Positions 36,266 to 46,403 are shown, counted from the first letter of the stretch. The stretch: DNA of 64,000 nt from Azospirillum sp. RU38E (GCF_900188385.1 NZ_FZOI01000019.1:1-64000); one strand, 5' to 3'. Numbers and translations are program-made. Notes: generated by a model from the letters alone, not told the origin.

Positions 36266-36499
36266 ATGACGTTCAGCATCCGGCACAGTGCGGTAGATGA
36301 CGCCCGCCGGCACCGCCAGTTTGAACGCGTGGAGATGCAGCTCCTCTTCCTGATCTCCTATCCGCTCTGCCTGATCGCAGCGATGACGGGCCGGCTTGCC
36401 CTGCATGTCAGCCGCCGCCGCACCCGCCCGGCGCAATCCGTCTTTGCCGAGGCCCGCGCATCGGTCCATGCCGCCATTGGTTACGCGTTCAACGTGTAA
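36266..36499 (+). CDS. pufQ: PufQ, bacteriochlorophyll-related assembly protein
   Basis: The 77-residue protein has one hydrophobic helix ([20 protein letters not shown], about residues 25-44) and the PufQ-type tail [22 protein letters not shown]. PufQ lies between bchZ and pufB and is thought to aid bacteriochlorophyll delivery to assembling complexes. The ATG at 36266 has AGGGAGG five bases before it and gives the usual length. Confidence 0.85.
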   Translation: MTFSIRHSAVDDARRHRQFERVEMQLLFLISYPLCLIAAMTGRLALHVSRRRTRPAQSVFAEARASVHAAIGYAFNV

Positions 36500-36615
36500 C
36501 TGTCGCCTTGCCGGTGTTCTCGACACCGACAAAAGCCCGGCCGCACCGCCACAAGGGTGCTGCCGGAACCCGGCCGCGGGGGTGCCGCGGCGTTCGAGAC
36601 GAGGAGGTGGATTTG

Positions 36616-36837
36616 ATGGCTGACTCATCAAACGTCTCACTTTCGGGTCTGACCGAAAGCGAAGCCCGCGAGTTCCATTCGCTCTTCATCCAAGGCTTCC
36701 TGATCTTCACGGCGATCGCCATCGTCGCGCATGTTCTGGTCTGGATGTGGCGCCCATGGATACCGGGGCCGAACGGTTATGCCTCTCTGGAGAGCATCAA
36801 CCAGACGGCCCAGGCAGTTCTGCCAATGATCGGTTAG
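36616..36837 (+). CDS. pufB: LH1 antenna beta polypeptide
   Basis: The 73-residue protein has the LH beta pattern: [17 protein letters not shown], with His21, and [11 protein letters not shown], where His39 is the bacteriochlorophyll ligand, followed by a C-terminal aromatic cluster. It is longer at the C-terminus ([19 protein letters not shown]) than many LH1 beta chains. GAGGAGG lies 8 bases upstream of the ATG. Inner membrane, one helix. Confidence 0.95.
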   Translation: MADSSNVSLSGLTESEAREFHSLFIQGFLIFTAIAIVAHVLVWMWRPWIPGPNGYASLESINQTAQAVLPMIG

Positions 36838-36848
36838 GGGGAAGCGAC

Positions 36849-37046
36849 ATGTGGAGAATCTGGCTGTTGTTCGATCCGCGCAAGGCGCTGGTCGCACTTT
36901 CCGTGTTTCTGTTCACGCTCGCCATCCTGATCCATTTCATTCTGTTGAGCACTGACCGGTTCAACTGGCTGGAGGGCAAGCCCCTCAAGACCAGCGCCAT
37001 CGAACAGTCGCTCTCTCAGGATGCGGATCACCGGCTCGTCGGCTGA
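36849..37046 (+). CDS. pufA: LH1 antenna alpha polypeptide
   Basis: This 65-residue chain has the LH1 alpha signature [14 protein letters not shown], a single membrane helix, ligand His29 in [16 protein letters not shown], and a polar C-terminal tail. It pairs with PufB to bind bacteriochlorophyll and carotenoid around the reaction centre. GGGGGA lies before the ATG; the gene follows pufB by 11 bases. Confidence 0.96.
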   Translation: MWRIWLLFDPRKALVALSVFLFTLAILIHFILLSTDRFNWLEGKPLKTSAIEQSLSQDADHRLVG

Positions 37047-37159
37047 AGCAAAAGACGGCAGCAGGCGTGGCCGGCAACGGCCCGCCCGCCGCCAACGCTC
37101 AACCACAGACATCGCCAACTGGATCACCAACTGGCTGGCCGCTGCGGGAGGATACGTAC

Positions 37160-38005
37160 ATGGCGCTGCTCAGTTTTGAACGCAAATATCGCGTGCGCGG
37201 TGGCACGCTGATTGGCGGTGATCTGTTCGACTTTTGGGTCGGGCCCTTTTATGTCGGGTTCTTCGGTGTCACCACCGCCTTCTTCGCCGCCTTGGGCACG
37301 GCCCTTATTCTTTACGGGGCCGCCATCGGCCCCACCTGGAACATCTGGCAGATTTCCATCGCCCCGCCGGACCTCTCCTATGGGCTGGCGCTGGCACCCC
37401 TGAAACAGGGGGGGCTCTGGCAGATCATCACTGTCTGCGCGCTGGGGGCCTTCATCTCCTGGGCGCTGCGGGAGGTGGAAATCTGCCGCAAGCTGGGCAT
37501 CGGCTATCACGTGCCCTTTGCCTTTTCCTTCGCCATTTTCGCCTATGCCACGCTGGTGGTGTTTCGCCCGCTGCTGCTGGGGGCCTGGGGCAATGGTTTC
37601 CCCTATGGCATTTTCAGCCATCTGGATTGGGTGTCGAACGTCGGCTATCAGTATCTGCATTTCCATTACAACCCGGCGCATATGATCGCCGTGTCGTTCT
37701 TCTTCACCACCACCTTTGCCCTGTCGCTGCATGGCGGCCTGATCCTGTCCGCCGCCAATCCCGGCGCGGCATTGGACGAGCCGGGCCAGCAGGCCGAGGT
37801 GAAGACGCCGGAATATGAAGACACCTTCTTCCGCGACATTATCGGCTATTCCATCGGCACGCTGGGCATCCACCGTCTGGGCCTGATCCTGGCGCTGAAT
37901 GCCGGATTCTGGAGTGCCGTCTGCATCATTATCAGCGGCCCCTTCTGGAACAAGGGCTGGCCCCAATGGTGGAGCTGGTGGCTTGAACTTCCGATCTGGC
38001 GCTGA
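37160..38005 (+). CDS. pufL: Photosynthetic reaction centre L subunit
   Basis: The 281-residue protein has five membrane helices and the L-subunit landmarks [55 protein letters not shown] and [13 protein letters not shown]. His residues in these segments ligate the special pair, accessory bacteriochlorophyll and non-haem iron. GGGAGGA precedes the ATG at 37160; the open frame upstream of it is not part of PufL. Confidence 0.98.
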   Translation: MALLSFERKYRVRGGTLIGGDLFDFWVGPFYVGFFGVTTAFFAALGTALILYGAAIGPTWNIWQISIAPPDLSYGLALAPLKQGGLWQIITVCALGAFISWALREVEICRKLGIGYHVPFAFSFAIFAYATLVVFRPLLLGAWGNGFPYGIFSHLDWVSNVGYQYLHFHYNPAHMIAVSFFFTTTFALSLHGGLILSAANPGAALDEPGQQAEVKTPEYEDTFFRDIIGYSIGTLGIHRLGLILALNAGFWSAVCIIISGPFWNKGWPQWWSWWLELPIWR

Positions 38006-38019
38006 GGGAGGGTTGAGCG

Positions 38020-38994
38020 ATGACACAATATCAAAACATCATCACCCCGATCCAGATCAGCGGCCCCATCGAAGAAGGGATGCCGCTGCCCCGGGGGGAC
38101 GGCAAGCGCACCGGCAAGCCCTTCTTCGTGCGGCTGTTCGGCATGATCGGCAATGCCCAGATCGGCCCGATCTATCTGGGCTATCTGGGCACCCTGTCGC
38201 TGGTTTTCGGCTTTATCGCGTTTGAGATCATCGGTCTCAACATGTTCGCCTCGGTCGGCTGGAACCCGATTGAGTTCGTGCGCCAGCTTTTCTGGCTGGG
38301 GCTGGAACCGCCGGCGGCCAAATATGGCTTGAAGGTGCTGCCACCGCTGGCCGAAGGCGGTTGGTGGCTGATGGCCGGCTTCTTCCTCACCCTGTCGGTG
38401 CTGCTCTGGTGGGTGCGGGTTTATCGCCGGGCCCGGCAATTGGAAATGGGCACCCATGTTGCCTGGGCCTTTGCCTCGGCCATCTGGCTGTTTCTGGTGC
38501 TGGGCTTCATCCGGCCCTTGCTGATGGGCAATTTCTCCGAAGCGGTGCCGTTCGGCATCTTCCCGCATCTGGATTGGACGGCGGCTTTCTCCATCCGTTA
38601 CGGCAATCTCTATTACAATCCGTTCCACTGCCTTTCCATCGTCTTCCTTTATGGTTCTGTCCTGCTGTTTGCCATGCATGGCGCGACCATTCTGGCGGTT
38701 GGCAAATATGGCGGGGAGCGGGAGCTGGAACAGATCACCGATCGCGGCACCGCCTCTGAACGCGCCGCCCTGTTCTGGCGCTGGACGATGGGGTTCAACG
38801 CGACGATGGAATCCATCCATCGCTGGGCCTGGTGGTTCGCCATCCTGACCCCGCTGACGGGCGGTATCGGCATCCTGTTGACTGGCACCGTGGTGGATAA
38901 CTGGTACCTGTGGGGTGTCAACCACGGGCTTGTGTCACCGCTGCCCGCGATGTGGCCTGGCGTTGTCGATCCGGCCCAGGGAGGGGCACCATGA
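38020..38994 (+). CDS. pufM: Photosynthetic reaction centre M subunit
   Basis: This 324-residue five-helix protein has the M landmarks [39 protein letters not shown] and [14 protein letters not shown]. Conserved His residues bind the special pair and the iron. It carries the usual C-terminal extension that contacts PufC in species with a tetrahaem subunit. The pufC ATG overlaps its stop. Confidence 0.98.
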   Translation: MTQYQNIITPIQISGPIEEGMPLPRGDGKRTGKPFFVRLFGMIGNAQIGPIYLGYLGTLSLVFGFIAFEIIGLNMFASVGWNPIEFVRQLFWLGLEPPAAKYGLKVLPPLAEGGWWLMAGFFLTLSVLLWWVRVYRRARQLEMGTHVAWAFASAIWLFLVLGFIRPLLMGNFSEAVPFGIFPHLDWTAAFSIRYGNLYYNPFHCLSIVFLYGSVLLFAMHGATILAVGKYGGERELEQITDRGTASERAALFWRWTMGFNATMESIHRWAWWFAILTPLTGGIGILLTGTVVDNWYLWGVNHGLVSPLPAMWPGVVDPAQGGAP

Positions 38995-40088
38995 AACTCT
39001 GGCTACCATTCGCCGCCTCTGCCGGCGCTCTGCTGACCATCGCCAGTTTCGTCGGTGCCGGCTGGGATGCCCCACCGGTGGCAAGCGAACAGATCGGCTT
39101 TCGCGGTACCGGTATGGTTCATCACCGGGACATTGAAAGCGAAGCGGCCCTGCGGCAGGCCAATGTGGTGCCCCAGGCCCCCTGGCAGGCCGATCCAGCG
39201 GGCGACAAGGCCGGGACGCTGTATCAGAATGTGCAGGTGCTGGGCGATCTGTCCGACGACCAGTTCAACCAGTTCATGGCCTCCATCACCGAATGGGTGG
39301 CACCGGAAACCGGCTGTAATTACTGCCATAACCCGGAAAACATGGCGTCGGACGAGATCTATCAGAAGGTTGTCGCCCGCCGCATGATCCAGATGACCCA
39401 GGCGATCAATGTCGACTGGAAACCCCATGTCGCGGAAACCGGCGTCACCTGTTACACCTGTCATCGCGGCAAGCATATTCCCGCCGCCATCTGGTCGGCC
39501 AGCCTGGAACCCAAGCCAGCCGGCAACATGACGCAGAACCGGCAGGGTCAGAATGTCGTTGCCGATTATGCTGGCAAAAGCTCCCTGCCGCAGAATGCGC
39601 TGATGGATTATCTGCTGGGGGATCAGCCGATCCGGGTGCATTCCACCACCGCCCTGCCCACCGGCACCAACCATGCCGGCACCAAGGAAACAGAGCACAC
39701 CTGGGCGCTGATGATGCATATGTCGGAATCGCTGGGGGTGAACTGTGTCACCTGCCACAATTCCCGCGCCTTCAATGACTGGGACCAGAGCCCGCCGCAG
39801 CGGGTGACCGCCTGGCATGGCATTAAAATGGCCCGTTACCTGAATACCAATTACATGGAAGGTTTGACCCCCGTTTTCCCGGCCAACCGCAAGGGGCCGG
39901 AAGGGGATGTGCTGAAGATCGGCTGTGCGACCTGCCATAATGGCGTGCAGAAGCCGCTTTATGGTGTGTCCATGCTGAAGGACTATGTGGCGGCCATGAC
40001 GGTCAAAGGATCGACCGAGGTGCCGGATTTCACGACCTATGTTCCCGGTAAAACCCAGGTTCTGGGTGGCCCACCGCCGACGCAGTAA
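38991..40088 (+). CDS. pufC: Reaction-centre tetrahaem cytochrome subunit PufC
   Basis: The 365-residue protein has four CXXCH motifs: 109-113, 154-158, 252-256 and 312-316. It donates electrons to the photo-oxidised special pair on the periplasmic side. The N-terminus has a hydrophobic stretch (about residues 5-24) but no lipobox cysteine, so it is probably held by an uncleaved signal anchor rather than the lipid anchor known from Blastochloris. It ends the puf operon and is followed by a strong terminator. Confidence 0.96.
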   Translation: MKLWLPFAASAGALLTIASFVGAGWDAPPVASEQIGFRGTGMVHHRDIESEAALRQANVVPQAPWQADPAGDKAGTLYQNVQVLGDLSDDQFNQFMASITEWVAPETGCNYCHNPENMASDEIYQKVVARRMIQMTQAINVDWKPHVAETGVTCYTCHRGKHIPAAIWSASLEPKPAGNMTQNRQGQNVVADYAGKSSLPQNALMDYLLGDQPIRVHSTTALPTGTNHAGTKETEHTWALMMHMSESLGVNCVTCHNSRAFNDWDQSPPQRVTAWHGIKMARYLNTNYMEGLTPVFPANRKGPEGDVLKIGCATCHNGVQKPLYGVSMLKDYVAAMTVKGSTEVPDFTTYVPGKTQVLGGPPPTQ

Positions 40089-40104
40089 TGGGGTGGGGTG
40101 GTAT

Positions 40105-40150
40105 AAGGAAGAGGCCGGGGGAGCGATGATGCTCCCCCGGCCTCTTCCTT
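40105..40150 (+). terminator. puf operon terminator
   Basis: A perfect 20-bp inverted repeat (40105-40124 with 40131-40150, beginning AAGGAAGAGGCCGGGG) encloses a GATGAT loop, 16 bases after the pufC stop. T-rich DNA follows about 25 bases later. This is the strongest hairpin in the window and can serve both puf and, from the other side, idi. Confidence 0.85.
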
Positions 40151-40379
40151 TCCCATGGTGCATGACATCGGTTTTTAATTTTGAAAATTTTTATTAATTT
40201 CAATTCTTTACATGATTTAGCTTCTACATAGCCGTCACCCCGGCGAAGGCCGGGGTGACGATTCTAATGCATTGATTTTAAATAAAAATCGTGGATGGAC
40301 TTTCATTTAATTGTCATCAGGCATGACAGCGGGCTTAATCACCGCCAAAGCGGATTGACATCACGGCCCAAGCAGACGC
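40151..40379. other. A/T-rich spacer between convergent puf and bch-puh-idi units
   Basis: This spacer completes the 291-base gap between pufC and idi. It has a conspicuously A/T-rich block (about 40172-40230) and one member of the dispersed palindrome family. I see no gene, promoter or RNA signature. Confidence 0.5.
40233..40260. repeat. Dispersed GAAG-loop palindrome
   Basis: CGTCACCCCGGC-GAAG-GCCGGGGTGACG is a perfect 12-bp stem with a 4-base loop. It closely resembles the palindromes at 9068-9103 and 59261-59292 and lies between transcription units. Confidence 0.75.
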
Positions 40380-40931
40380 TCAGGCCACCTGTGCCGGCCG
40401 GTCGAAGGACAGGTCGGGGAAGCGCTGCAGGTAAATCCGCAGCCAGGGCGTGAAGCTCTCCGGCTGGCTGGCCACTTCCCGCCGCAACTCCGTCAGGCTG
40501 ATCCAGCGCGTCGCCGCAACCTCGGCCGGGTCGGGCGACGGCACCAGACGGGCATGATCGGCCGAGGCGCTGAACAAGGTCACCCGTTCATGCTCCCGCA
40601 GCCCCTCCCCGACATCGGCGGCGTAATCCACCGTCTGGTGCCGTTGCAGCGGCAGCGAAATGCCCAATTCCTCCCGCAATCTGCGCGCAGCGCAGGCTTC
40701 CACCGTTTCCCGCCAATGCGGATGGGTACAGCAGCTATTAGCCCACAGGCCGGCGCAATGATATTTACCCAATGCCCGGCGCTGCAACAGCAGCAGATCG
40801 CCATCGAAAACGAAGACGGACACGGCCAGATGAAGCTGGCCAGTGACATGCGCCGCCATTTTCTCAATCGGAAACAGCGATCCGTCCGGGGCCACCGCCG
40901 GAATGATGATCGGCTTTTCGATCATATCCAT
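40380..40931 (-). CDS. idi: Isopentenyl-diphosphate delta-isomerase, type 1
   Basis: The 183-residue Nudix-fold enzyme has the active-site segment GLWANSCCTHPHW with its catalytic Cys and metal-binding His. The Nudix helix is CAARRLREELGI, and a later EHERVTLF carries the second catalytic acid. It interconverts isopentenyl and dimethylallyl diphosphates, feeding crtE. AGGGGG lies before the ATG at 40931. It is the last gene of the bchF-to-idi superoperon, 30 bases after hemA. Confidence 0.95.
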   Translation of the reverse strand: MDMIEKPIIIPAVAPDGSLFPIEKMAAHVTGQLHLAVSVFVFDGDLLLLQRRALGKYHCAGLWANSCCTHPHWRETVEACAARRLREELGISLPLQRHQTVDYAADVGEGLREHERVTLFSASADHARLVPSPDPAEVAATRWISLTELRREVASQPESFTPWLRIYLQRFPDLSFDRPAQVA

Positions 40932-40961
40932 GGACGCCCCCTGCTGCTGCGCGCGCCCCCG

Positions 40962-42179
40962 TCAGGCAACCTGACGGGCCAGGGCGCATTGTGACCAGAG
41001 CGAGGATAGCGCGTCGGCCAGATGGCGGATATCGGCGTCGCTATGCAACGGCGTGGGCGTGATGCGCAGCCGTTCGGTGCCCACCGGCACGGTGGGGTAA
41101 TTGATCGGCTGCACATAGATGCCGAACCGGTCCAGCAGAATGTCGGAAATCCATTTGCACTTGGCGGCATTGCCCACCATCACCGGCACAATATGGCTGG
41201 GATTAGACATATGCGGGATGCCGCGCGCGTCCAGCGCCTGGCGCACCTTGGCCACGGCGGCCTGGTGGCGGGTGCGTTCCACCGGGCTTTCCTTCAGATG
41301 CCGGATCGCTGCCGCCGCCCCCGCCGCCAAGGCCGGCGGCAAGGCGGTGGTGAAGATGAAACCGGAGGCAAAGGAGCGCACGAAATCAATCAAGGTTTCC
41401 GACCCGGTGATATAGCCGCCCATGACGCCATAGGCCTTGCCCAGCGTGCCCTCAATCACCGTGATGCGGTCCATCAGCCCTTCCCGTTCGGCCACGCCGC
41501 CGCCGCGCGGCCCATACATGCCCACGGCATGAACCTCATCCAGATAGGTCAGCGCGCCGAATTCATGTGCGACGTCGCAAATCTCCCGGATCGGCGCGAT
41601 GTCGCCATCCATGGAATAGACGGATTCAAAGGCCACCATCTTGGGCAGCGTCGGATCATCCGCCGCCATCAACTGGCGCAAATGCCGGTAATCATTATGG
41701 CGGAAGATGCGGCGCGTGCAGCCGGAATGGCGGATGCCTTCAATCATGGAGGCATGGTTGAGCGCGTCGGAATAAACAATGATCCCCGGAATGCGCGCCA
41801 GCAGCGTGCCCAGGGCCGCCCAGTTGGAGACATAGCCGGAGGTGAAGATCAGGGCTGCTTCCTTGCCATGCAGGTCGGCCAGTTCGCGTTCCAACAGCAC
41901 ATGATAATGGTTGGTGCCGGAAATATTGCGGGTGCCGCCGGCGCCGGCCCCGCATTTGGCGATGATCTCCGTCATCCGGGCAGTCACCTTCGGGTGCTGG
42001 CCCATGCCCAGATAATCATTGGAACACCAGACGGTGACGTCCCCCGTCTCCCCATCGCCCCGGTGGACGGTCGCGGTCGGAAAGGCGCTGCATTGACGTT
42101 CCAGCTCAGCGAAGACGCGGTAATTGCCAGCGGTTTTCAGGTTGCTCAGTGCTTCCTGCATATGGGCGAAAACGTCCAT
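40962..42179 (-). CDS. hemA: 5-aminolevulinate synthase
   Basis: This 405-residue PLP enzyme shows [43 protein letters not shown] and the PLP-lysine segment [12 protein letters not shown]. It condenses glycine and succinyl-CoA, the entry step of tetrapyrrole synthesis in alphaproteobacteria. An AAAGGGGA ribosome-binding site lies upstream. Its placement inside the photosynthesis superoperon links precursor supply to pigment synthesis; another copy may exist elsewhere. Confidence 0.97.
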   Translation of the reverse strand: MDVFAHMQEALSNLKTAGNYRVFAELERQCSAFPTATVHRGDGETGDVTVWCSNDYLGMGQHPKVTARMTEIIAKCGAGAGGTRNISGTNHYHVLLERELADLHGKEAALIFTSGYVSNWAALGTLLARIPGIIVYSDALNHASMIEGIRHSGCTRRIFRHNDYRHLRQLMAADDPTLPKMVAFESVYSMDGDIAPIREICDVAHEFGALTYLDEVHAVGMYGPRGGGVAEREGLMDRITVIEGTLGKAYGVMGGYITGSETLIDFVRSFASGFIFTTALPPALAAGAAAAIRHLKESPVERTRHQAAVAKVRQALDARGIPHMSNPSHIVPVMVGNAAKCKWISDILLDRFGIYVQPINYPTVPVGTERLRITPTPLHSDADIRHLADALSSLWSQCALARQVA

Positions 42180-42210
42180 CTCTATCCCCTTTCCATCCCT
42201 GTAACCCGGT

Positions 42211-43008
42211 TTATGGCTGTTTGTCGGTTGCGTGTTTCACCCTGCCCGGCACCGCCCAGCGCCACAGCGCCGTGTCGGATACCGGCAGGACAAGGACCAG
42301 ATGTTCCAGAATGGCCAGCGCCATGAAGGTCGCCAGCAATGAATGTCCAACCACGGAATGATCCTCTGTCGCCCGATGGGCCCAGAAGACCAGCAGAATG
42401 AACAGCGACACCGCCCCCGCCATCAGCAGATAGAAAAGCGGCGTCAGCCGGTCAGTCTTGAAATAGCTTTTCAGATGCGCGATGCGGCGCGGCATCAGCT
42501 CGCTGACCGCATTGGGCGCGCCGAAGAAGATCAGCAGCTTGGCGGAAATCCGCATCCCCCACAGCAGGCCGAAAGCCGCCAAGCCGAAAAGGTTCGGTCT
42601 GTCCGCCAGGGCAAACCACAGGGCAAAGCCCGTGATCAGGATGGCGATTTCATGATCGCAGATCGCCTCCCACGCCGCGCGGAAGCGGGCGAAGCCTGCC
42701 AGCGATGGCGGGCATTCGCCTGCCCGGCCGCCCATCAGCACGCCCGTCAGAAATGCCGCCTCATGCCAGGCCCAGACCAGCAGTGCGCCGAAGAACCCGG
42801 CATAGGAGCCCAGCGGCGTGGTCTCCCCGGCCCCGAACCACATCAGGCCGAGGCCGGCACCGCCGAACAGGGTCATGACTGGCATGACCTGCCCCGGTCC
42901 CCAGCCGCCGCGTTCCGTGCGGTGGACCATGGCCAGCACAAGCCCGGTCGACAGCCACCAGACGATGACGGCAATCAGCACAACGATGGCCGGGTGGGCG
43001 AATTCCAT
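42211..43008 (-). CDS. puhE: Photosynthetic complex assembly protein PuhE
   Basis: This 265-residue polytopic membrane protein has about seven helices. It includes the [14 protein letters not shown] start, the WHEAAFLTG segment and [22 protein letters not shown], characteristic of the PuhE (DUF3623) family. PuhE affects reaction-centre and bacteriochlorophyll levels. It follows acsF by 6 bases. Confidence 0.9.
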   Translation of the reverse strand: MEFAHPAIVVLIAVIVWWLSTGLVLAMVHRTERGGWGPGQVMPVMTLFGGAGLGLMWFGAGETTPLGSYAGFFGALLVWAWHEAAFLTGVLMGGRAGECPPSLAGFARFRAAWEAICDHEIAILITGFALWFALADRPNLFGLAAFGLLWGMRISAKLLIFFGAPNAVSELMPRRIAHLKSYFKTDRLTPLFYLLMAGAVSLFILLVFWAHRATEDHSVVGHSLLATFMALAILEHLVLVLPVSDTALWRWAVPGRVKHATDKQP

Positions 43009-43014
43009 GGCGCC

Positions 43015-44121
43015 CTACCAGACCGGCAGCAGGCGGGAGGTCGCGGGGATCGCGTTTGCCTTGGACGGGATCATATACATGCGCAGGAAATTGCCGCCCG
43101 CCGCCGCCGCCCACCAGGCCTTGGTGACCGCCCCCACCACACCCCCGCGCTGCTTGGCGGCGATGATGCGGCGGTTGATGCGCTCCATGCGCTTGAACCC
43201 TTCACGCAGGGCATCATTATCCAGATCCAGCACCAGCGGGAAGCACTGGCGCGAAATCTCCGATGTCAGGCGGAAAACCCGCATATCGTAATCATCGATA
43301 TCCACACCCATGGCGGCATGGAATGCCGGTCGCATATGGTCGCGCACATACATGGTGGTGAAGACGGCCAGCAGGAAGAACTTGATCCACAGCTTGTTGA
43401 CACCCTGCAACAGCCGTTCATCGGAGCGGATGATCAGGGAAAACGCCTCCCCATGGGAGAATTCGTCGTTACACCATTCCTTGAACCATTTGAAAATCGG
43501 GTGGAACCGGCGGTCCGGGTGCTTTTCCAGATGGCGGAAGATGGTGATATAGCGGGCATAGCCGATCTTTTCCGACAGGTAAGTGGCGTAATAAATGAAT
43601 TTCGGTTTGAAATAGGTGTATTTCTTGGCCTTGGCCAGAAAGCCCATATTGACGCCGATGCCGAAATCCTTCAGCGCATCATTGATGAAGCTGGCATGGC
43701 GGGATTCATCCCGGCTCATATAGCCAAACAGCTCGCAGATTTCCTTATTTGTGCCCCGACGCTTCATTTCCTTATACAGCACGCAGCCGGAAAATTCCGA
43801 CGTCAGGGAGGAGACGAGGAAATCGATCAGTTCCTCCCGCAGATCGGCGGGCAGGTCATTAATGTCGATATTGTCCCAATCGGCATTGCGGCGAAAATGG
43901 CCCCGGTTGGGATCGTTGCGCATCTGGGCAATCAGCCCATCCCATTCCGCCCGCACCGGCTCCACATCGATCTTGTCCATCTCGTCAAAGTCGGTGGTGT
44001 AGAAGCGTGGGGCCAGCATGGTGGAAACCAGCGCGCTGCGCGTGGTGTCATTGACCGCGGCCAGCTTTTCCTCAATGGAGGGTTCATGGTCGGGGAGATC
44101 GGCCCTCACTGCGTTGCTCAT
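43015..44121 (-). CDS. acsF: Mg-protoporphyrin IX monomethyl ester oxidative cyclase AcsF
   Basis: The 368-residue di-iron protein has the helices carrying SEFSGCVLYKEM (Glu109, Glu118), SRDESRHASF (Glu139, His142) and NDEFSHGEAF. It forms the fifth ring using oxygen. Its presence, with no bchE in the window, points to pigment synthesis in the presence of oxygen. The ATG at 44121 has GGAGAGGG upstream and overlaps the preceding stop; an earlier in-frame codon at 44154 lies inside the previous gene. Confidence 0.97.
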   Translation of the reverse strand: MSNAVRADLPDHEPSIEEKLAAVNDTTRSALVSTMLAPRFYTTDFDEMDKIDVEPVRAEWDGLIAQMRNDPNRGHFRRNADWDNIDINDLPADLREELIDFLVSSLTSEFSGCVLYKEMKRRGTNKEICELFGYMSRDESRHASFINDALKDFGIGVNMGFLAKAKKYTYFKPKFIYYATYLSEKIGYARYITIFRHLEKHPDRRFHPIFKWFKEWCNDEFSHGEAFSLIIRSDERLLQGVNKLWIKFFLLAVFTTMYVRDHMRPAFHAAMGVDIDDYDMRVFRLTSEISRQCFPLVLDLDNDALREGFKRMERINRRIIAAKQRGGVVGAVTKAWWAAAAGGNFLRMYMIPSKANAIPATSRLLPVW

Positions 44122-44423
44122 GACAATGCCCTCTCCGTGAAGTTGAATTCGCACAGTTCCAGCATGTCCAGGTCGCCGGTGGCGCGGGTCCAGGCGCGTT
44201 CCAGCACACCGGCACGGGTGATGGTGGCCCGGCGGCGGAAGCTCTGGCTTTCGCCATAGGGGATTTGCACCGGCGCGCCATGCACCAGCACCTCATCCCC
44301 TGGATGGATGATCACGCCATTGTCAAAGCGCAGATGCGCGCCCAGCGCCTCGAACGTGTTGTTGATCTCAATGGTGCAATCGACACTCTCGCGCCGTCGC
44401 ATCAGGGCAAAGACGGGGTTCAT
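44118..44423 (-). CDS. Conserved hypothetical protein between puhC and acsF
   Basis: I recognise this 101-residue protein only by position: an ORF of about this size lies between puhC and acsF in many purple-bacterial clusters. It is soluble and rich in beta-strand-like stretches (SVDCTIEINNTFEALGAHL, GDEVLVHGAPVQIPYG), with a C-terminal LELCEFNF segment. ATGA overlaps on both sides show tight coupling to puhC and acsF. A role with the cyclase is an inference. Confidence 0.85.
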   Translation of the reverse strand: MNPVFALMRRRESVDCTIEINNTFEALGAHLRFDNGVIIHPGDEVLVHGAPVQIPYGESQSFRRRATITRAGVLERAWTRATGDLDMLELCEFNFTERALS

Positions 44424-44917
44424 GGCTTTCCTCCCCCTTGCGGGCCAAGCAAGGCGGCAAAGGCCGCCGCATTGTCGCGGCCAAAGGCATCCAGATAGAT
44501 GCGCTGGCCGGTGGCCGTGTCAGACAGGCTGACCCGGCCGTTTTCCCAGCGGATCAGGCGATAGGCGGCCCCCTTGGGGGCGGCGGCCACATCGCGCATC
44601 CGCTCAAAGGCCCGCAGCGACCCGCGCACAAAGCCCCCTTGATCGGGCGGATATGCTGCAATCACCGCCCCCGTTGCCGCATCGGTGACGACAACCTGAT
44701 CGCCAGGGGCGCGGGTGATGGTGATATCGCGCACGGCCAGCGGCCGGCTTGCCCCCTCCCGCACCACGCCGATGCCCGTTACCTGGCCGAACAGCACGGC
44801 AGCGGTGGCGAACAGCAGAAAGGCGGCGGCGGCCAGCAATATCCAGCGCGGAAACCGGCTGGTCGCCCGTCGCTTCCGGCTGTCGAAATAACCCAGGCTG
44901 AGCGCGGATCGCATCAT
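44420..44917 (-). CDS. puhC: Photosynthetic complex assembly protein PuhC
   Basis: This 165-residue protein has a basic N-terminus, one membrane helix (about residues 25-43) and a periplasmic domain. LIRWENGRVSLSDTATGQRIYLDAFG is the PuhC pattern. PuhC supports reaction-centre/LH1 assembly. A second in-frame ATG immediately follows the first. It lies 6 bases after puhB and overlaps the next gene by ATGA. Confidence 0.9.
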   Translation of the reverse strand: MMRSALSLGYFDSRKRRATSRFPRWILLAAAAFLLFATAAVLFGQVTGIGVVREGASRPLAVRDITITRAPGDQVVVTDAATGAVIAAYPPDQGGFVRGSLRAFERMRDVAAAPKGAAYRLIRWENGRVSLSDTATGQRIYLDAFGRDNAAAFAALLGPQGGGKP

Positions 44918-44923
44918 CCCCCC

Positions 44924-45583
44924 CTATTCCGCATCCAGGGCGTGCGGCATGGCAGCAAGCCCATTGGCGGCGACCGGCAGCGACCGAACCTTGGCATTCT
45001 GGCCATAGGCCATGGCCAGAATGGCGGCGACAGCATCGGCATCGGCCAGACAGATCAGGGCGGGTTCCGGCGCGGCGAAGCGCCAGCCGCGCACATGCGG
45101 CCATTGCACCATCCAGGACAGGCGATAGCCAGGGCGCAGCGCCAGGGCGATACTGCCGGCCGTGCCGCCCAACCGGCCCAGCGCCAACGCGTTGATCTGG
45201 GTGAAGGGCAGGTTCAGGCTCATGGACAGGGCCACGCCGAACCGCATCACCACCCGCTGGCTGGTGATGGTGTAAAGCGTCGTCCGCTCCACCCCCCAGG
45301 CGAACAGTTCCAGCAGGCCCAGCGCCAGCGCCGCCAGGGCAATCAGCACGGCGACGGAGAACAGGATGCCGCCCAAAGGCTGGCCATCGGCCCAGCCGGC
45401 AGCGGCGGTCCACAGCGCCAGCAGCAGGAAATAGCCGCCGACCCACAGGCTTTTCAACACATGCCTGGCCACCAGCCGGGCGGCGGGGCGCCCCTGCCAG
45501 AGGATTTTCTCCCCCGCCGGCAGGTGCCCCGGCAATCCAGGGATCGGCTCTATCTCATGTTCACGGGCGACGAACTGTTTCAC
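44924..45583 (-). CDS. puhB: Photosynthetic complex assembly protein PuhB
   Basis: The 219-residue protein has the PuhB start PIPGLPGHLPAGEKILWQGRP and three hydrophobic segments (about residues 45-100). A PH-like domain follows with ERTTLYTITSQRVVMRFGVAL. It is an inner-membrane reaction-centre assembly factor. The ATG overlaps the puhA stop. Confidence 0.93.
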   Translation of the reverse strand: MKQFVAREHEIEPIPGLPGHLPAGEKILWQGRPAARLVARHVLKSLWVGGYFLLLALWTAAAGWADGQPLGGILFSVAVLIALAALALGLLELFAWGVERTTLYTITSQRVVMRFGVALSMSLNLPFTQINALALGRLGGTAGSIALALRPGYRLSWMVQWPHVRGWRFAAPEPALICLADADAVAAILAMAYGQNAKVRSLPVAANGLAAMPHALDAE

Positions 45584-46365
45584 AGCAGCGGCTCCTGTCT
45601 GTCACTCACCGCGTACAGCAGACCGGCACCGTAATAGGCGGCGATCTTGTCCTCCTCCCGCAGCGTCACGGTGCCGGTCTGGGCCGTGGCCGGCACGTCG
45701 GCGAACTGCGCAGCGGTGATGGCGTGGACATAAAGCTGTCGGCGATTGCCGCGCCCGCTGCGGATCACCACGAAGTTATTGGGCAGCAGCACGTGGCGTG
45801 CCCCCTCGCCCGTGCCCAGCGCTACCTCGTAATAGCGGATCAGTTGCTCAGACCGATCAACCCAGACATCGCTGACCGTTCCCGCCTGCTGGCCATCACA
45901 GGCCACCACCGGTAGGCCACGCGGATCGGTCTGCCCCGCCGCAATGGCGAAACCCTCGGCATGGCGCAGCGGCACGATGCGGGGATCGCCATGGGCGGTC
46001 ATATCCGGCCGTTCCGCCCGTTCCGCCCAGGAACCGGGGCCGATGCCGGCCAGCAGCGGGTTGCCGAGAGGTTCCAGCGGATATCCCGACGCCTTGGCGA
46101 TCCGGCGTCCCGACAGGGGCCTTGTGTCGCGTACAAAATCCGGCACCTGCTTGGTGCCCTGGCCATGGGGCAGGATGAAGGTTTTCTTCGGTGGGATGAA
46201 CAGGAAGGGGTTTTTGTTGAACCGCCCCGTCGCGTCATCCTCCAGCGGATAGCCTTCCCGCCGATCCTCCTGCCGGAGGTACCAGAGAAGGCCGGCAAAG
46301 AAGATCCAGAAGGCATAAAGCACCATCTGGGCCACATCGAGGCTGCCGCCGAGAGAACCGATCAT
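45580..46365 (-). CDS. puhA: Photosynthetic reaction centre H subunit
   Basis: This 261-residue protein has one N-terminal membrane helix (about residues 11-30), then YLRQEDRREGYPLEDD and the cytoplasmic beta-barrel domain with a PRC-type VVACDGQQAGTVSDVWVDR segment. It caps the cytoplasmic face of the L-M core and helps proton delivery. GGGAGGG precedes the ATG at 46365; another in-frame ATG five codons upstream contains that site, so 46365 is preferred. Confidence 0.96.
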   Translation of the reverse strand: MIGSLGGSLDVAQMVLYAFWIFFAGLLWYLRQEDRREGYPLEDDATGRFNKNPFLFIPPKKTFILPHGQGTKQVPDFVRDTRPLSGRRIAKASGYPLEPLGNPLLAGIGPGSWAERAERPDMTAHGDPRIVPLRHAEGFAIAAGQTDPRGLPVVACDGQQAGTVSDVWVDRSEQLIRYYEVALGTGEGARHVLLPNNFVVIRSGRGNRRQLYVHAITAAQFADVPATAQTGTVTLREEDKIAAYYGAGLLYAVSDRQEPLL

Positions 46366-46403
46366 CTTTGTCCCTCCCATTTATAAGGCGCTGGTGCCGG
46401 CGG

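Noticed and set aside
40089-40379. pufX or another small gene after pufC
   Set aside because: The gap contains only the terminator, an A/T-rich block and a palindrome; no frame with a ribosome-binding site is present.
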